A stretch of DNA of 46,184 nt from positions 1-46,184 of the forward strand of contig CAKPTA010000007.1 in assembly GCA_934190785.1 (NCBI GenBank), given 5' to 3'. The translations under genes were made by a program, and so were the position numbers. Shown here in pieces: positions 8,171-14,981 of the stretch. The first letter of the stretch is position 1. The number at the start of each line of letters is the position of its first letter. This DNA comes from an uncultured Bacilli bacterium (lineage in GTDB: Bacteria > Bacillota_I > Bacilli_A > RF39 > UBA660). The notes below the pieces were generated by a model that made no database searches, had not been told where the DNA came from, and saw only the letters and a program-made list of their open reading frames with translations.

Positions 8171-9905
8171 TAATTATCCTAGACCACAATTTGTAAGAGA
8201 TAGTTGGTTAAATTTGAATGGTAAATGGAATTTTGTGTTTGATGATGAAAACATAGGCGAGAAAAAACAATTTTTTAATAGTTTTCCAAACTCTAGTGAA
8301 ATTCTTGTTCCATTTACATACGAAACAAAAATGAGCGGTATTAATGATGAAACAGTTCATCAAAATATTTGGTATTCAAATGATATAAATATTAATGTAG
8401 AAAAAAATAAAAATATTTTTTTACACTTTGAAGGTAGTGATTTCATTACAAAACTATGGGTAAATGGTAAGTATGTTGGTTCGAATGTTGGTGGGTATCA
8501 TAGATTTTCTTTTGATATTACTAATTTTATTGTAGATGGAATGAATAATTTTACTATAAAAGTTGAAGATTCGTTGTCAAAGAATCAACCAAGAGGTAAG
8601 CAAAGATATAAGAAAGATAGTTTTAAATGTTGGTATATTCAAACAACTGGAATTTGGAAAACAATATGGATAGAAAGCGTTCCTAAAAATTATATTGTAT
8701 CTGCAAAGAATACACCAAACTATGATTATAAAAATATTGAAATTGAATTGGAAACTAATATTTCAAAAGATGATATTAATAATTTTGAAATAGAGACTGA
8801 AATCTTATTTGATAATAAAACAATTAAAGTTCAAAGACAAATTATTGAAGATAAAATATTTAAGTATAATCTAGATATTTGTACTCAAAATGAGATTAAA
8901 TATTGGTCACCAGAAAGTCCTAATTTATATGATATAAATTATAAATTATATTATAATGGAAATCTTATAGATAAAGTATCATCATATTTTGGTGTTAGAA
9001 AGATATCTATAGAAAATTCAAAAATATTATTAAATAATCAAGAACTATATTTGAAAATGATTTTAGACCAAGGATATTGGGCAGATTCTCATTTAACACC
9101 TCCAACTGAAGATGCAATAATAAAAGATATAGAAATTGTAAAAAAGTATGGATATAATGGAATAAGAAAACATCAAAAAATAGAAGATGAAAGATTTTTA
9201 TATTATTGTGACATTAATGGGATATTAGTTTGGAGTGAAATGGCTAATTGTTATGAATTTAATGATAAGTCCATAGAATACATCACTGATGAATGGATTA
9301 AGGTGGTTAAACAAAATTATAATCATCCATCAATAATTACGTGGGTACCTATTAATGAGTCTTGGGGAATTCGTGAAGTTTCAGAAAACATACAAGAACA
9401 AGATTTTGCCAATAGTTTATACTATATAACAAAAGCAATTGATAAAACTAGACCTGTTATATCAAATGACGGCTGGGAACATACAATATCAGATATTATA
9501 ACAATTCATGATTATAAGCAAGATGCAGATTTGTTATACAATGAATATAATGACAAAGAATTAGCAGTATTAAATAATCAAAAAGCATATAATACTATTC
9601 ATAAATTATTTAGTGGTGATTACAAGTATAATGGACAACCAATAATAATGAGTGAATATGGGGGTATAGCATTAAGTTCCGACAAAGGTTGGGGATATGG
9701 AAAGCAAGTAATAGATGAAAATGAATATCTAGACAGATTTGCAAAACTAACTAAAGTAATAAAAAATACAAAATATATTTGTGGATATTGTTATACTCAG
9801 TTAACTGACGTTCAACAAGAAATTAATGGTTTAGTTGATGAAAATAGAAATGACAAATTTTCTAATGAGATTATCAATGCTATAAACTCTATTAATAAAT
9901 CATAA
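8157..9905 (+). CDS. Glycoside hydrolase family 2 protein (beta-galactosidase/beta-glucuronidase type)
   Basis: A 582-aa GH2 enzyme without a signal peptide, so it acts in the cytosol. Domains in order: a jelly-roll sugar-binding domain (about 10-180, with NLNGKWNF and a WVNGKYVG strand), an immunoglobulin-like domain (about 185-280) and a TIM barrel (about 285-575). The acid/base Glu is in PINESWG near residue 400 and the nucleophile Glu in IMSEYGG near residue 500. The short size, with no C-terminal small-chain domain, fits the glucuronidase/short galactosidase group; the exact sugar cannot be told. AAGGAG lies inside the end of the nucleotidase gene, so translation is coupled. No transporter for the substrate is adjacent. 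Confidence 0.85.
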   Translation: MKKINNYPRPQFVRDSWLNLNGKWNFVFDDENIGEKKQFFNSFPNSSEILVPFTYETKMSGINDETVHQNIWYSNDININVEKNKNIFLHFEGSDFITKLWVNGKYVGSNVGGYHRFSFDITNFIVDGMNNFTIKVEDSLSKNQPRGKQRYKKDSFKCWYIQTTGIWKTIWIESVPKNYIVSAKNTPNYDYKNIEIELETNISKDDINNFEIETEILFDNKTIKVQRQIIEDKIFKYNLDICTQNEIKYWSPESPNLYDINYKLYYNGNLIDKVSSYFGVRKISIENSKILLNNQELYLKMILDQGYWADSHLTPPTEDAIIKDIEIVKKYGYNGIRKHQKIEDERFLYYCDINGILVWSEMANCYEFNDKSIEYITDEWIKVVKQNYNHPSIITWVPINESWGIREVSENIQEQDFANSLYYITKAIDKTRPVISNDGWEHTISDIITIHDYKQDADLLYNEYNDKELAVLNNQKAYNTIHKLFSGDYKYNGQPIIMSEYGGIALSSDKGWGYGKQVIDENEYLDRFAKLTKVIKNTKYICGYCYTQLTDVQQEINGLVDENRNDKFSNEIINAINSINKS

Positions 9906-9909
9906 ATTG

Positions 9910-9937
9910 TTGCAAAAAATACTATATTTGATATAAT
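9910..9937 (+). promoter_or_regulatory. Promoter of small RNA A
   Basis: TTGCAA (9910-9915), a 16-bp spacer and TATAAT (9932-9937) with extended TGA before it. No ORF follows; a structured segment and terminator do. Confidence 0.6.
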
Positions 9938-9943
9938 TTAAAT

Positions 9944-10084
9944 AGTTAGTAGGTTTATTACTTACTATCATCTTTTAGTCTAGGAGTTGTTAGACCTGCT
10001 CCTTACTGGCACCAGAATGATTGATACTCGGACAATCTCTGAGTTTAACTAATAGATTACTAACTAGAAATAGTTAGTTTTTTT
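9944..10084 (+). ncRNA. Candidate structured small RNA A with a tRNA-like 3' end
   Basis: A non-coding segment with its own promoter (9910-9937) and terminator (10060-10084). Hairpin 1 pairs TAGTAGG (9947-9953) with CTTACTA (9961-9967). Hairpin 2 pairs AGGAG with CTCCT around 9982-10003, using the same stem bases as the tmRNA T-arm but with a 12-nt loop. A tRNA-style fold can also be drawn: GTTAGTA (9945-9951) pairs with TACTGGC (10004-10010), the latter directly abutting hairpin 2 and followed by ACCA. That stem competes with hairpin 1. The first 71 nt match RNA B (10966) in length and fold with base-pair-conserving changes. The 3' part is an ssrA trailer copy. Function is unknown; a decayed attachment site is the main alternative. 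Confidence 0.5.
10010..10084 (+). repeat. ssrA trailer repeat, copy 2
   Basis: Bases 10010-10033 are identical to 7315-7338 (end of ssrA and trailer). The rest includes a CTCGGA/TCTGAG hairpin, AATAGATTACTAAC and a terminator with CTAACTA (10060-10066), GAAA loop, TAGTTAG and T7. CTGCTTAAA follows the T-run in both copies 1 and 2. Confidence 0.8.
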
Positions 10085-10101
10085 CTGCTTAAAACGAAAG
10101 A

Positions 10102-10453
10102 ATGAGTGATAATTATATATCGCTTACTGATTTAGCCAGATATGCTGATGCAGAAGAGCCAAGACTTTCAATTAGAGATTAGCTGAGAAATAAAAAAGTT
10201 ATTTCTTATTTAGAGCTATGGGAAAGTATGAATAACAAAAATTTTAAAAGGGCAAATTCGCTACTTTTAAAAACGAAGCAGGCAGTAATAAATTTAAAAT
10301 GTCCTCACAAAATGGATTAAAAAAACTAATGCAATAGGAATTATATCTAAATCATGAAAATATAGTGTTGGAACATTTGCCCATCTTGATATTGCTTTTG
10401 AATTTGCTAGTTGGATAAGTTCAGAATTCAAATTATATTTAATAAAAGAATTA
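10102..10453 (+). pseudogene. Decayed KilA-N domain gene
   Basis: From the ATG at 10102 the frame reads MSDNYISLTDLARYADAEEP, the start of a KilA-N DNA-binding domain found in phage and mobile-element regulators. An in-frame TAG comes soon after (SIRD*). The domain continues through frameshifts as ELWESMNNKNF, then KWIKKTNAIGI, a TGA at 10354-10356, and finally AHLDIAFEFASWISSEFKLYLIKEL. That last piece is in frame with the gene at 10493, so the decayed KilA-N end is fused to unrelated coding sequence. It is a relic of a mobile element between two ssrA trailer copies. Confidence 0.8.
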
Positions 10454-10492
10454 ACATCAAATAAAAGATATGGTGAATGTCATAGTAGAGCA

Positions 10493-10927
10493 ATGAGTAT
10501 TTCACCAAGTATTGAAGGTTCAAGAATTGTAACTGGCTATACTACTATTGGAAATAAAAAAGTTTTACACTCTGTTATAGAATATGAACATGATGGTAAA
10601 ACTATTGTATTGGATTGGACAAAAAATCTGAAAATTACTAAGGAACAATATATTGAATTAACTAAATTTGTAGAATTTTCTTCTTTTGAAGGTAGAAAAG
10701 TTATAGATGATATCGAAATTATATTTGAAAATTTAAACATAGGTGTTAAACCTTATGTCGTATTTAGAGATGAGTTAATAAGAGATATGCAAAGAAATCC
10801 ACACCTTTTTCAACCTACTGAAAAAGGTAAAAAAGTTACTCAAGCATTTAGAGATGAAGAAGAAAGACGAAAAAATGAGGAAAATAAATGTGATTCTAGT
10901 GAAAATAATATTAAAAAATCAAAATAA
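10493..10927 (+). CDS. Fragment of a papain/transglutaminase-like domain protein, function unknown
   Basis: The first ATG gives 144 aa, but the frame is open upstream to 10357, and the residues before the ATG (RYGECHSRA) look like part of the same domain. With them the protein shows a Cys (GECHS), a His (VLHSVIEYEH) and an Asp (IVLDWTKNL) in the order of papain-fold or transglutaminase-like domains. Starting at 10493 loses the Cys. Upstream the frame runs into the KilA-N relic, so the true N-terminus has been replaced. The C-terminus is a charged Lys/Glu-rich tail. It is probably a truncated gene, and no clear ribosome site stands before the ATG. Confidence 0.45.
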   Translation: MSISPSIEGSRIVTGYTTIGNKKVLHSVIEYEHDGKTIVLDWTKNLKITKEQYIELTKFVEFSSFEGRKVIDDIEIIFENLNIGVKPYVVFRDELIRDMQRNPHLFQPTEKGKKVTQAFRDEEERRKNEENKCDSSENNIKKSK

Positions 10928-10965
10928 AATATACTATAATGTTTAATTTATAATATAACTATATT

Positions 10966-11072
10966 AGTTGGTAAGTTATTACTGCCTACTATTTGGTTGT
11001 AAGAAAAGTTATTCAACTTCTTCTTCACAGGCATCATTAAAGAATTATTCGAACTTATATAGTTCTTTTTTT
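10966..11072 (+). ncRNA. Candidate structured small RNA B, homologue of RNA A
   Basis: A TATAAT at 10949-10954 stands just upstream. The 71 nt from AGTTGG (10966) to GGCATCA (11036) match RNA A in length and order. Hairpin 1 is GG-T-AG with CTGCC around 10970-10986 with a TTATTA loop. Hairpin 2 is a 10-bp stem (AAGAA+AAGTT with AACTT+TTCTT, one bulge) around 11001-11025. Two pairs that are G-C in RNA A are A-T here. The 3' CCA is mutated to TCA. The trailer ends in GAACT-TATAT-AGTTC (11051-11065) and T7. Confidence 0.5.
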
Positions 11073-11394
11073 CTTACTTTAAAATATAGCTTACTCATGT
11101 ACTAGATTGATATAAAAAATGAATTTTTTCAAAAATAACATAAAACCTGCTTTCAAGTTAAAAAAGTGGATGTCTGATATATTAAATAAATATAGAATGT
11201 GATAATATCAATGTTAAAATTAATTGATATTAGAATCTTTTCGAAATAATATAAAACTACTCTTAAATTAAATTGAAAGTAGTTTTATTTGTTGATATTT
11301 AATAACACATTTGTAACTCAGTATATTAGTTTTAGTAGTTAAATATAGTATTTATTCTAAAAATATGGTACATTTAGATCAGGAGGATATATAG
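11073..11394 (+). other. Gene-free stretch with one strong hairpin
   Basis: No ORF is seen. ATAAAACTACT (11251-11261) pairs with AGTAGTTTTAT (11278-11288), an 11-bp stem with a 16-nt loop that could act as a terminator in either direction. A degenerate version of the same segment seems to lie near 11135-11170. The ribosome site AGGAGG of the next gene is at 11381-11386. Confidence 0.4.
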
Positions 11395-12219
11395 ATGAAT
11401 ATAAGTGAATTGTTAGATGAGAAAGTAGAAAACTTTTTTCCACAAAATGGAAATTGGCGTAGTAATTGTTTTAGAAAATCAAAAATTGTTTCTGAGGAGA
11501 ATTTACCATGTAATTTAAGAGATGATAAATGGTTAGCAGATTTAATAATGAAAAAATATGATTTATATTCACTAGGAAAAGATACTATATTAGAATATAT
11601 CATTAATTCAGAAAAATTTAATAAATTAAGACATGAATACGAATTAAAAATTGTAGAATGGCAAATTAATTGGATGAAAAACGATGGTGAAAATTGGCTT
11701 TGTGAAAATGAATTTTATTTATTTAGCCCTAATTGTGACTACATATTTAGAAAAGGTATTGTTGATACGTTATTAGCGATTAATATGGATAAAGATGTTA
11801 TAGAAGAAGGAATTGAAAAAGATTTAGATTGGTTAGAAAGAATGATATGGATATCATTTTGTAACCAATATAATATTATTGTATATAACTTAACTGGAAA
11901 TAATAATTCGCTACCAAATGCGACTCCAGAACATTTTGAAAATTTTAGAAAAATGAAATTATATGATTATTATTTAGAACATAAAGATGTAGTTGATAAA
12001 TATGGAAAAGTACAAAAAGAGATGTTGATGACTAATGAAGAAGTAGAAGCATTAAGAGAGTGGTTAAATATAGAACATGATAAAAGAAAAAAGCAAATAG
12101 AAAATTATAAATATATTTTTAATTCTCAAATTAAGATAAATATAGATTTTCAAGAGTCTGTTTTAAAAAAAGATAAACCTAAATCATTGATAAAAAGATT
12201 GTTTAATAGTAAAAAATAA
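11395..12219 (+). CDS. Hypothetical cytosolic protein (274 aa)
   Basis: I do not recognise this gene. It has a strong AGGAGG site and an ordinary start. The protein has no signal peptide or membrane helix. It is rich in Trp, Asn and acidic residues in the first two thirds (NWRSNCFRK, DDKWLADLIMKKYDLYSLG, WQINWMKNDGENWLCENEF, DLDWLERMIWISFCNQYNI). The last 70 residues are helical and charged (EEVEALREWLNIEHDKRKKQIENYK) and end in a basic tail. It lies in the accessory region between RNA B and the ASCH gene and could be part of a mobile-element cargo. No catalytic motif is visible. Confidence 0.6.
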   Translation: MNISELLDEKVENFFPQNGNWRSNCFRKSKIVSEENLPCNLRDDKWLADLIMKKYDLYSLGKDTILEYIINSEKFNKLRHEYELKIVEWQINWMKNDGENWLCENEFYLFSPNCDYIFRKGIVDTLLAINMDKDVIEEGIEKDLDWLERMIWISFCNQYNIIVYNLTGNNNSLPNATPEHFENFRKMKLYDYYLEHKDVVDKYGKVQKEMLMTNEEVEALREWLNIEHDKRKKQIENYKYIFNSQIKINIDFQESVLKKDKPKSLIKRLFNSKK

Positions 12220-12225
12220 TGATAA

Positions 12226-12337
12226 GGTAGGGCAATCATTTTCATCAATTTTAGATGTTATTGTAGTATTTACTATGTATTTAGTTGCTTATATTTTAAA
12301 ATATGGATTATCCTTACAAAGGAGGTTAGATGATTAA
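12226..12337 (+). pseudogene. C-terminal remnant resembling a DUF2975 membrane protein
   Basis: An open frame without a start reads VGQSFSSILDVIVVFTMYLV followed by AYILKYGLSLQRRLDD and a stop. This is one hydrophobic helix and the YG-LQ tail seen at the end of small DUF2975-type membrane proteins. About 37 residues remain. Its end carries the GGAGG of the next gene. Confidence 0.35.
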
Positions 12338-12339
12338 AT

Positions 12340-13233
12340 ATGAAAGTGCTTAGTATTATTGAACCATTTGCTAGTTTAATAAAAGAAGGAAAAAAGAGAG
12401 TAGAAACACGTAGTTTTAAAACAAACTATAGAGGTTATTTATATATTCATGTTAGTTTAACAAAGAAAAATATATTTAATAGTCAAGATTTACTTAATTT
12501 ACTTGAAAATACAGAATTTAAATATGGATATATTATCTGTAAATGTAAATTAGTTGATTGTATTTATATGACAAAAGAATTTGTAAGTGATATGATGGAA
12601 AACCATTATCAAGAATATATATGTGGGGAATATAAAGAGGGAAGATATGCTTGGATACTTGATGATATTGAAGAGGTTAATCCTATAAAGGCTAAAGGTC
12701 AACTTGGAATTTGGAATTATTACAGTGAAGAAGAAATTTTATCTTTAATGGATAATATTGAATATGGATATGTAGATAATAAAGGAAATAAATATACTGA
12801 TGATTATCAGAATTTTTCTTCTCTTTATGTTTTATCTTCTCCTGATGAGGTTATAAAAAATAGAGTTGGGGTGTGTTTTGATCAGGTTGAGCTAGAAAGA
12901 TATTATTTTAAAAATACATGTTTTGATGTTAAAACTTATTTTATAGTGCATGATGTTGGTATTAAAGATTCACACACTTTTTTAACTTATACGAATAATG
13001 GAAAGTATTATTGGTTTGAACATGCTTTTGCTGATTATAGAGGTATTCATGAATATAATTCACTAAAAGATTTATTATGTGACGTAAGTGAAAAATTTAT
13101 TAATGATATAGAAAATCCTATTTTAGATAAAATTAAGTTATATTGTTATCCTAAACCTACATATCATATGTCTGTTTTAGAGTTTTTTAATTATTTAGAA
13201 AAACAAGATTTAATTAAAATTGATAAGTTATAA
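12340..13233 (+). CDS. ASCH domain fused to a papain/transglutaminase-like domain
   Basis: A 297-aa two-domain protein. Residues 1-130 are an ASCH domain (MKVLSIIEPFASLIKEGKKR, VETRSFKTNYRGYLYIH, closing GQLGIW), a PUA-like fold that binds RNA or modified nucleosides. Residues about 140-297 hold GVCFDQVELERYYF, then DSHTFLTYTNNGKYYWFEHAFADYRG. The Cys and His with an acidic residue fit a papain-fold/transglutaminase-like hydrolase. The combination is unusual and the role unknown. The ribosome site GGAGG (12321-12325) is 14 nt from this ATG but 4 nt from another ATG (12330) that opens a 7-codon frame (MIKYESA) overlapping the start. Translation may therefore be coupled to that mini-ORF. Confidence 0.7.
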   Translation: MKVLSIIEPFASLIKEGKKRVETRSFKTNYRGYLYIHVSLTKKNIFNSQDLLNLLENTEFKYGYIICKCKLVDCIYMTKEFVSDMMENHYQEYICGEYKEGRYAWILDDIEEVNPIKAKGQLGIWNYYSEEEILSLMDNIEYGYVDNKGNKYTDDYQNFSSLYVLSSPDEVIKNRVGVCFDQVELERYYFKNTCFDVKTYFIVHDVGIKDSHTFLTYTNNGKYYWFEHAFADYRGIHEYNSLKDLLCDVSEKFINDIENPILDKIKLYCYPKPTYHMSVLEFFNYLEKQDLIKIDKL

Positions 13234-13261
13234 AATATATATTTATTAAATATTCTATAAT

Positions 13262-13639
13262 ATGAGTGATAAGAGTGAACGCTTAAGAGAAATTAATATT
13301 GAAAACTATGTTTGGATAATATATATTGGAATTATTTTTTTAAGCTGGTATGCGAATAGTAAAGAGAAAAAATTTATATTATATGATGATTTAAAGAGTA
13401 AGGAAGAATATCAAAATTTAATGATTATAATTTTTACGATATTACTTTTTATTTACTATTATTTTACAAAAGATAGTTTTGATGACGTTAAATCCTTAAA
13501 CAGTAGTGATACTAGTAAGAAAAAATATCTTGTTTATGCTTCTTTCATTGGTTCTACGCTTATATTAATCAGTGGTATTATTTTTCTTGTTATTGTTATT
13601 CTAGATGATAATATAGATACTGAGGTTGCATTTAATTAA
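13262..13639 (+). CDS. Hypothetical membrane protein, three predicted helices
   Basis: A 125-aa protein of unknown function. Three hydrophobic segments lie at about residues 17-30 (VWIIYIGIIFLSWYA), 52-68 (LMIIIFTILLFIYYYF) and 90-115. A short charged N-terminus comes first and an acidic C-terminus last. No ribosome site precedes the ATG. Instead a TATAAT (13256-13261) abuts it, which would place a transcript start inside the gene. Either the protein is made from mRNA that begins further upstream, or the true start lies downstream. It is the last accessory gene before the pheST operon. Confidence 0.5.
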   Translation: MSDKSERLREINIENYVWIIYIGIIFLSWYANSKEKKFILYDDLKSKEEYQNLMIIIFTILLFIYYYFTKDSFDDVKSLNSSDTSKKKYLVYASFIGSTLILISGIIFLVIVILDDNIDTEVAFN

Positions 13640-13656
13640 TAATTATAATAAAATTG

Positions 13657-13684
13657 TTGAAAAAATCATAAATTATGATATACT
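13657..13684 (+). promoter_or_regulatory. pheST operon promoter
   Basis: TTGAAA (13657-13662), a 16-bp spacer and TATACT (13679-13684) preceded by an extended TGA. The predicted start near 13691 is just before the T-box leader. Confidence 0.75.
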
Positions 13685-13690
13685 AGTAAT

Positions 13691-13908
13691 ATATTAAAAG
13701 CTGTGATGAAGAAGTAGTAATAAATAAACTATTAAAAAGAGAGCTCATGGATGGTGTGAATGAGTAATGGTTTTTTATGAATTCGTCTTCTAGGCATTAT
13801 ATCAGAAAAGGTATAACGGTAACGCGTTAAAGTTTCAAGTGTATAGAGTTATTCTATAAAATAAGGTGGTACCGCGTAATCACGTCCTTATATGGATGTG
13901 ATTTTTTT
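13691..13908 (+). promoter_or_regulatory. T-box riboswitch, Phe-specific
   Basis: A tRNA-sensing leader. Stem I starts with GATGAAGAAGTAGTAA. The specifier loop reads GAA then TTC (13782-13784), a Phe codon. The T-box sequence AAGGTGGTACCGCG is at 13863-13876. The competing terminator is AATCACGTCC (13878-13887) with GGATGTGATT (13894-13903) and T7. Uncharged tRNA-Phe should favour the antiterminator and turn on pheST. Confidence 0.94.
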
Positions 13909-13922
13909 ATTGGGAGGATAAT

Positions 13923-14981
13923 ATGGAAAATATTAAAGAAAAAGAAATTCGTGAATTATTAAATATTGATAAAGATAATATAACTTCATTAAATGATTTA
14001 AATGATTTTAGAGTAAAATATTTAGGAAAAAAAGGTTTAATTACAGAATTAAATAGTGAAATTAAAAATATTCCAAATGAAGAGAAAAAAGAATTTGGAA
14101 TGATGGTTAATGAATTACGTAATGAATTTAATTCAATTTATGAATCTAAAAAAACAATTTTAGAAGAAAAAGCTTTAAATGAAAAATTAATGAGTGAAGT
14201 AATTGATATTAGTTTACCTTCAACTAAAGTTAATATAGGAGCACCTAATATACTAGAAAAACTAGTTGAGAATGTTGAAGAAGTATGTATGTCAATGGGA
14301 TATGATGTTGTTGATGGTCCTGAAATAGAAGAAGATAAATTTAATTTTGAAATGCTTAATATTCCAAAGGGGCATCCAGCACGTGATGCTCAGGATACAT
14401 TCTATATTGAAGGGGAGGAGATTTTACTTCGTAGTCAAACTTCACCAGTTCAAGTTCGTACTATGTTAAAAGGAGAAGGTAAAACCCCAATTCGTGTAAT
14501 TTGTCCTGGAAAGACTTATCGTAGGGATGATGATGATGCTACTCATTCACATCAATTTATGCAAATAGAAGGTCTTTTAGTGGATAAAGATATAAGTTTA
14601 TCTGATTTAAAAGGAACGATTGATATTATTGTAAAAAATTTATTTGGAAATGATATTGTAACTCGTTTTAGACCTAGTTACTATCAATTTACTGAACCAT
14701 CAGTAGAAGTTGACATTAGTTGCTTTAATTGTAAAGGTGATGGTTGCAATATTTGTAAACATACTGGATGGATTACTGTTGCAGGAGCTGGAATGGTTCA
14801 TCCTAATGTTTTGAAAATGAGTGGATATGATCCAAAAGAATGGTCTGGATTTGCTTTTGGTTTTGGAGCTGAGAGATTAGCTATGTTAAAATATGGAATT
14901 AATGATTGTCGTGTATTTTATAATACTGATTTAAGAGAAAATGGTGTATTTGATAGAAGGGAGGCAGAATATAATGATTAG
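13923..14981 (+). CDS. pheS: Phenylalanine--tRNA ligase alpha subunit
   Basis: A 352-aa alpha subunit of the heterotetrameric class II synthetase. It has an N-terminal coiled coil (about 1-90) that contacts tRNA and a catalytic core with GPEIEEDKFNFEMLNIPKGHPARD, motif 2 around VICPGKTYRRDDDDATHSHQF, and motif 3 GFAFGFGAERLAMLKYGI. A Cys cluster in ISCFNCKGDGCNICKHTGW is typical of the family. GGGAGG precedes the start. The last codons overlap pheT by 8 bp. Expression is controlled by the Phe T-box directly upstream. Confidence 0.97.
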   Translation: MENIKEKEIRELLNIDKDNITSLNDLNDFRVKYLGKKGLITELNSEIKNIPNEEKKEFGMMVNELRNEFNSIYESKKTILEEKALNEKLMSEVIDISLPSTKVNIGAPNILEKLVENVEEVCMSMGYDVVDGPEIEEDKFNFEMLNIPKGHPARDAQDTFYIEGEEILLRSQTSPVQVRTMLKGEGKTPIRVICPGKTYRRDDDDATHSHQFMQIEGLLVDKDISLSDLKGTIDIIVKNLFGNDIVTRFRPSYYQFTEPSVEVDISCFNCKGDGCNICKHTGWITVAGAGMVHPNVLKMSGYDPKEWSGFAFGFGAERLAMLKYGINDCRVFYNTDLRENGVFDRREAEYND

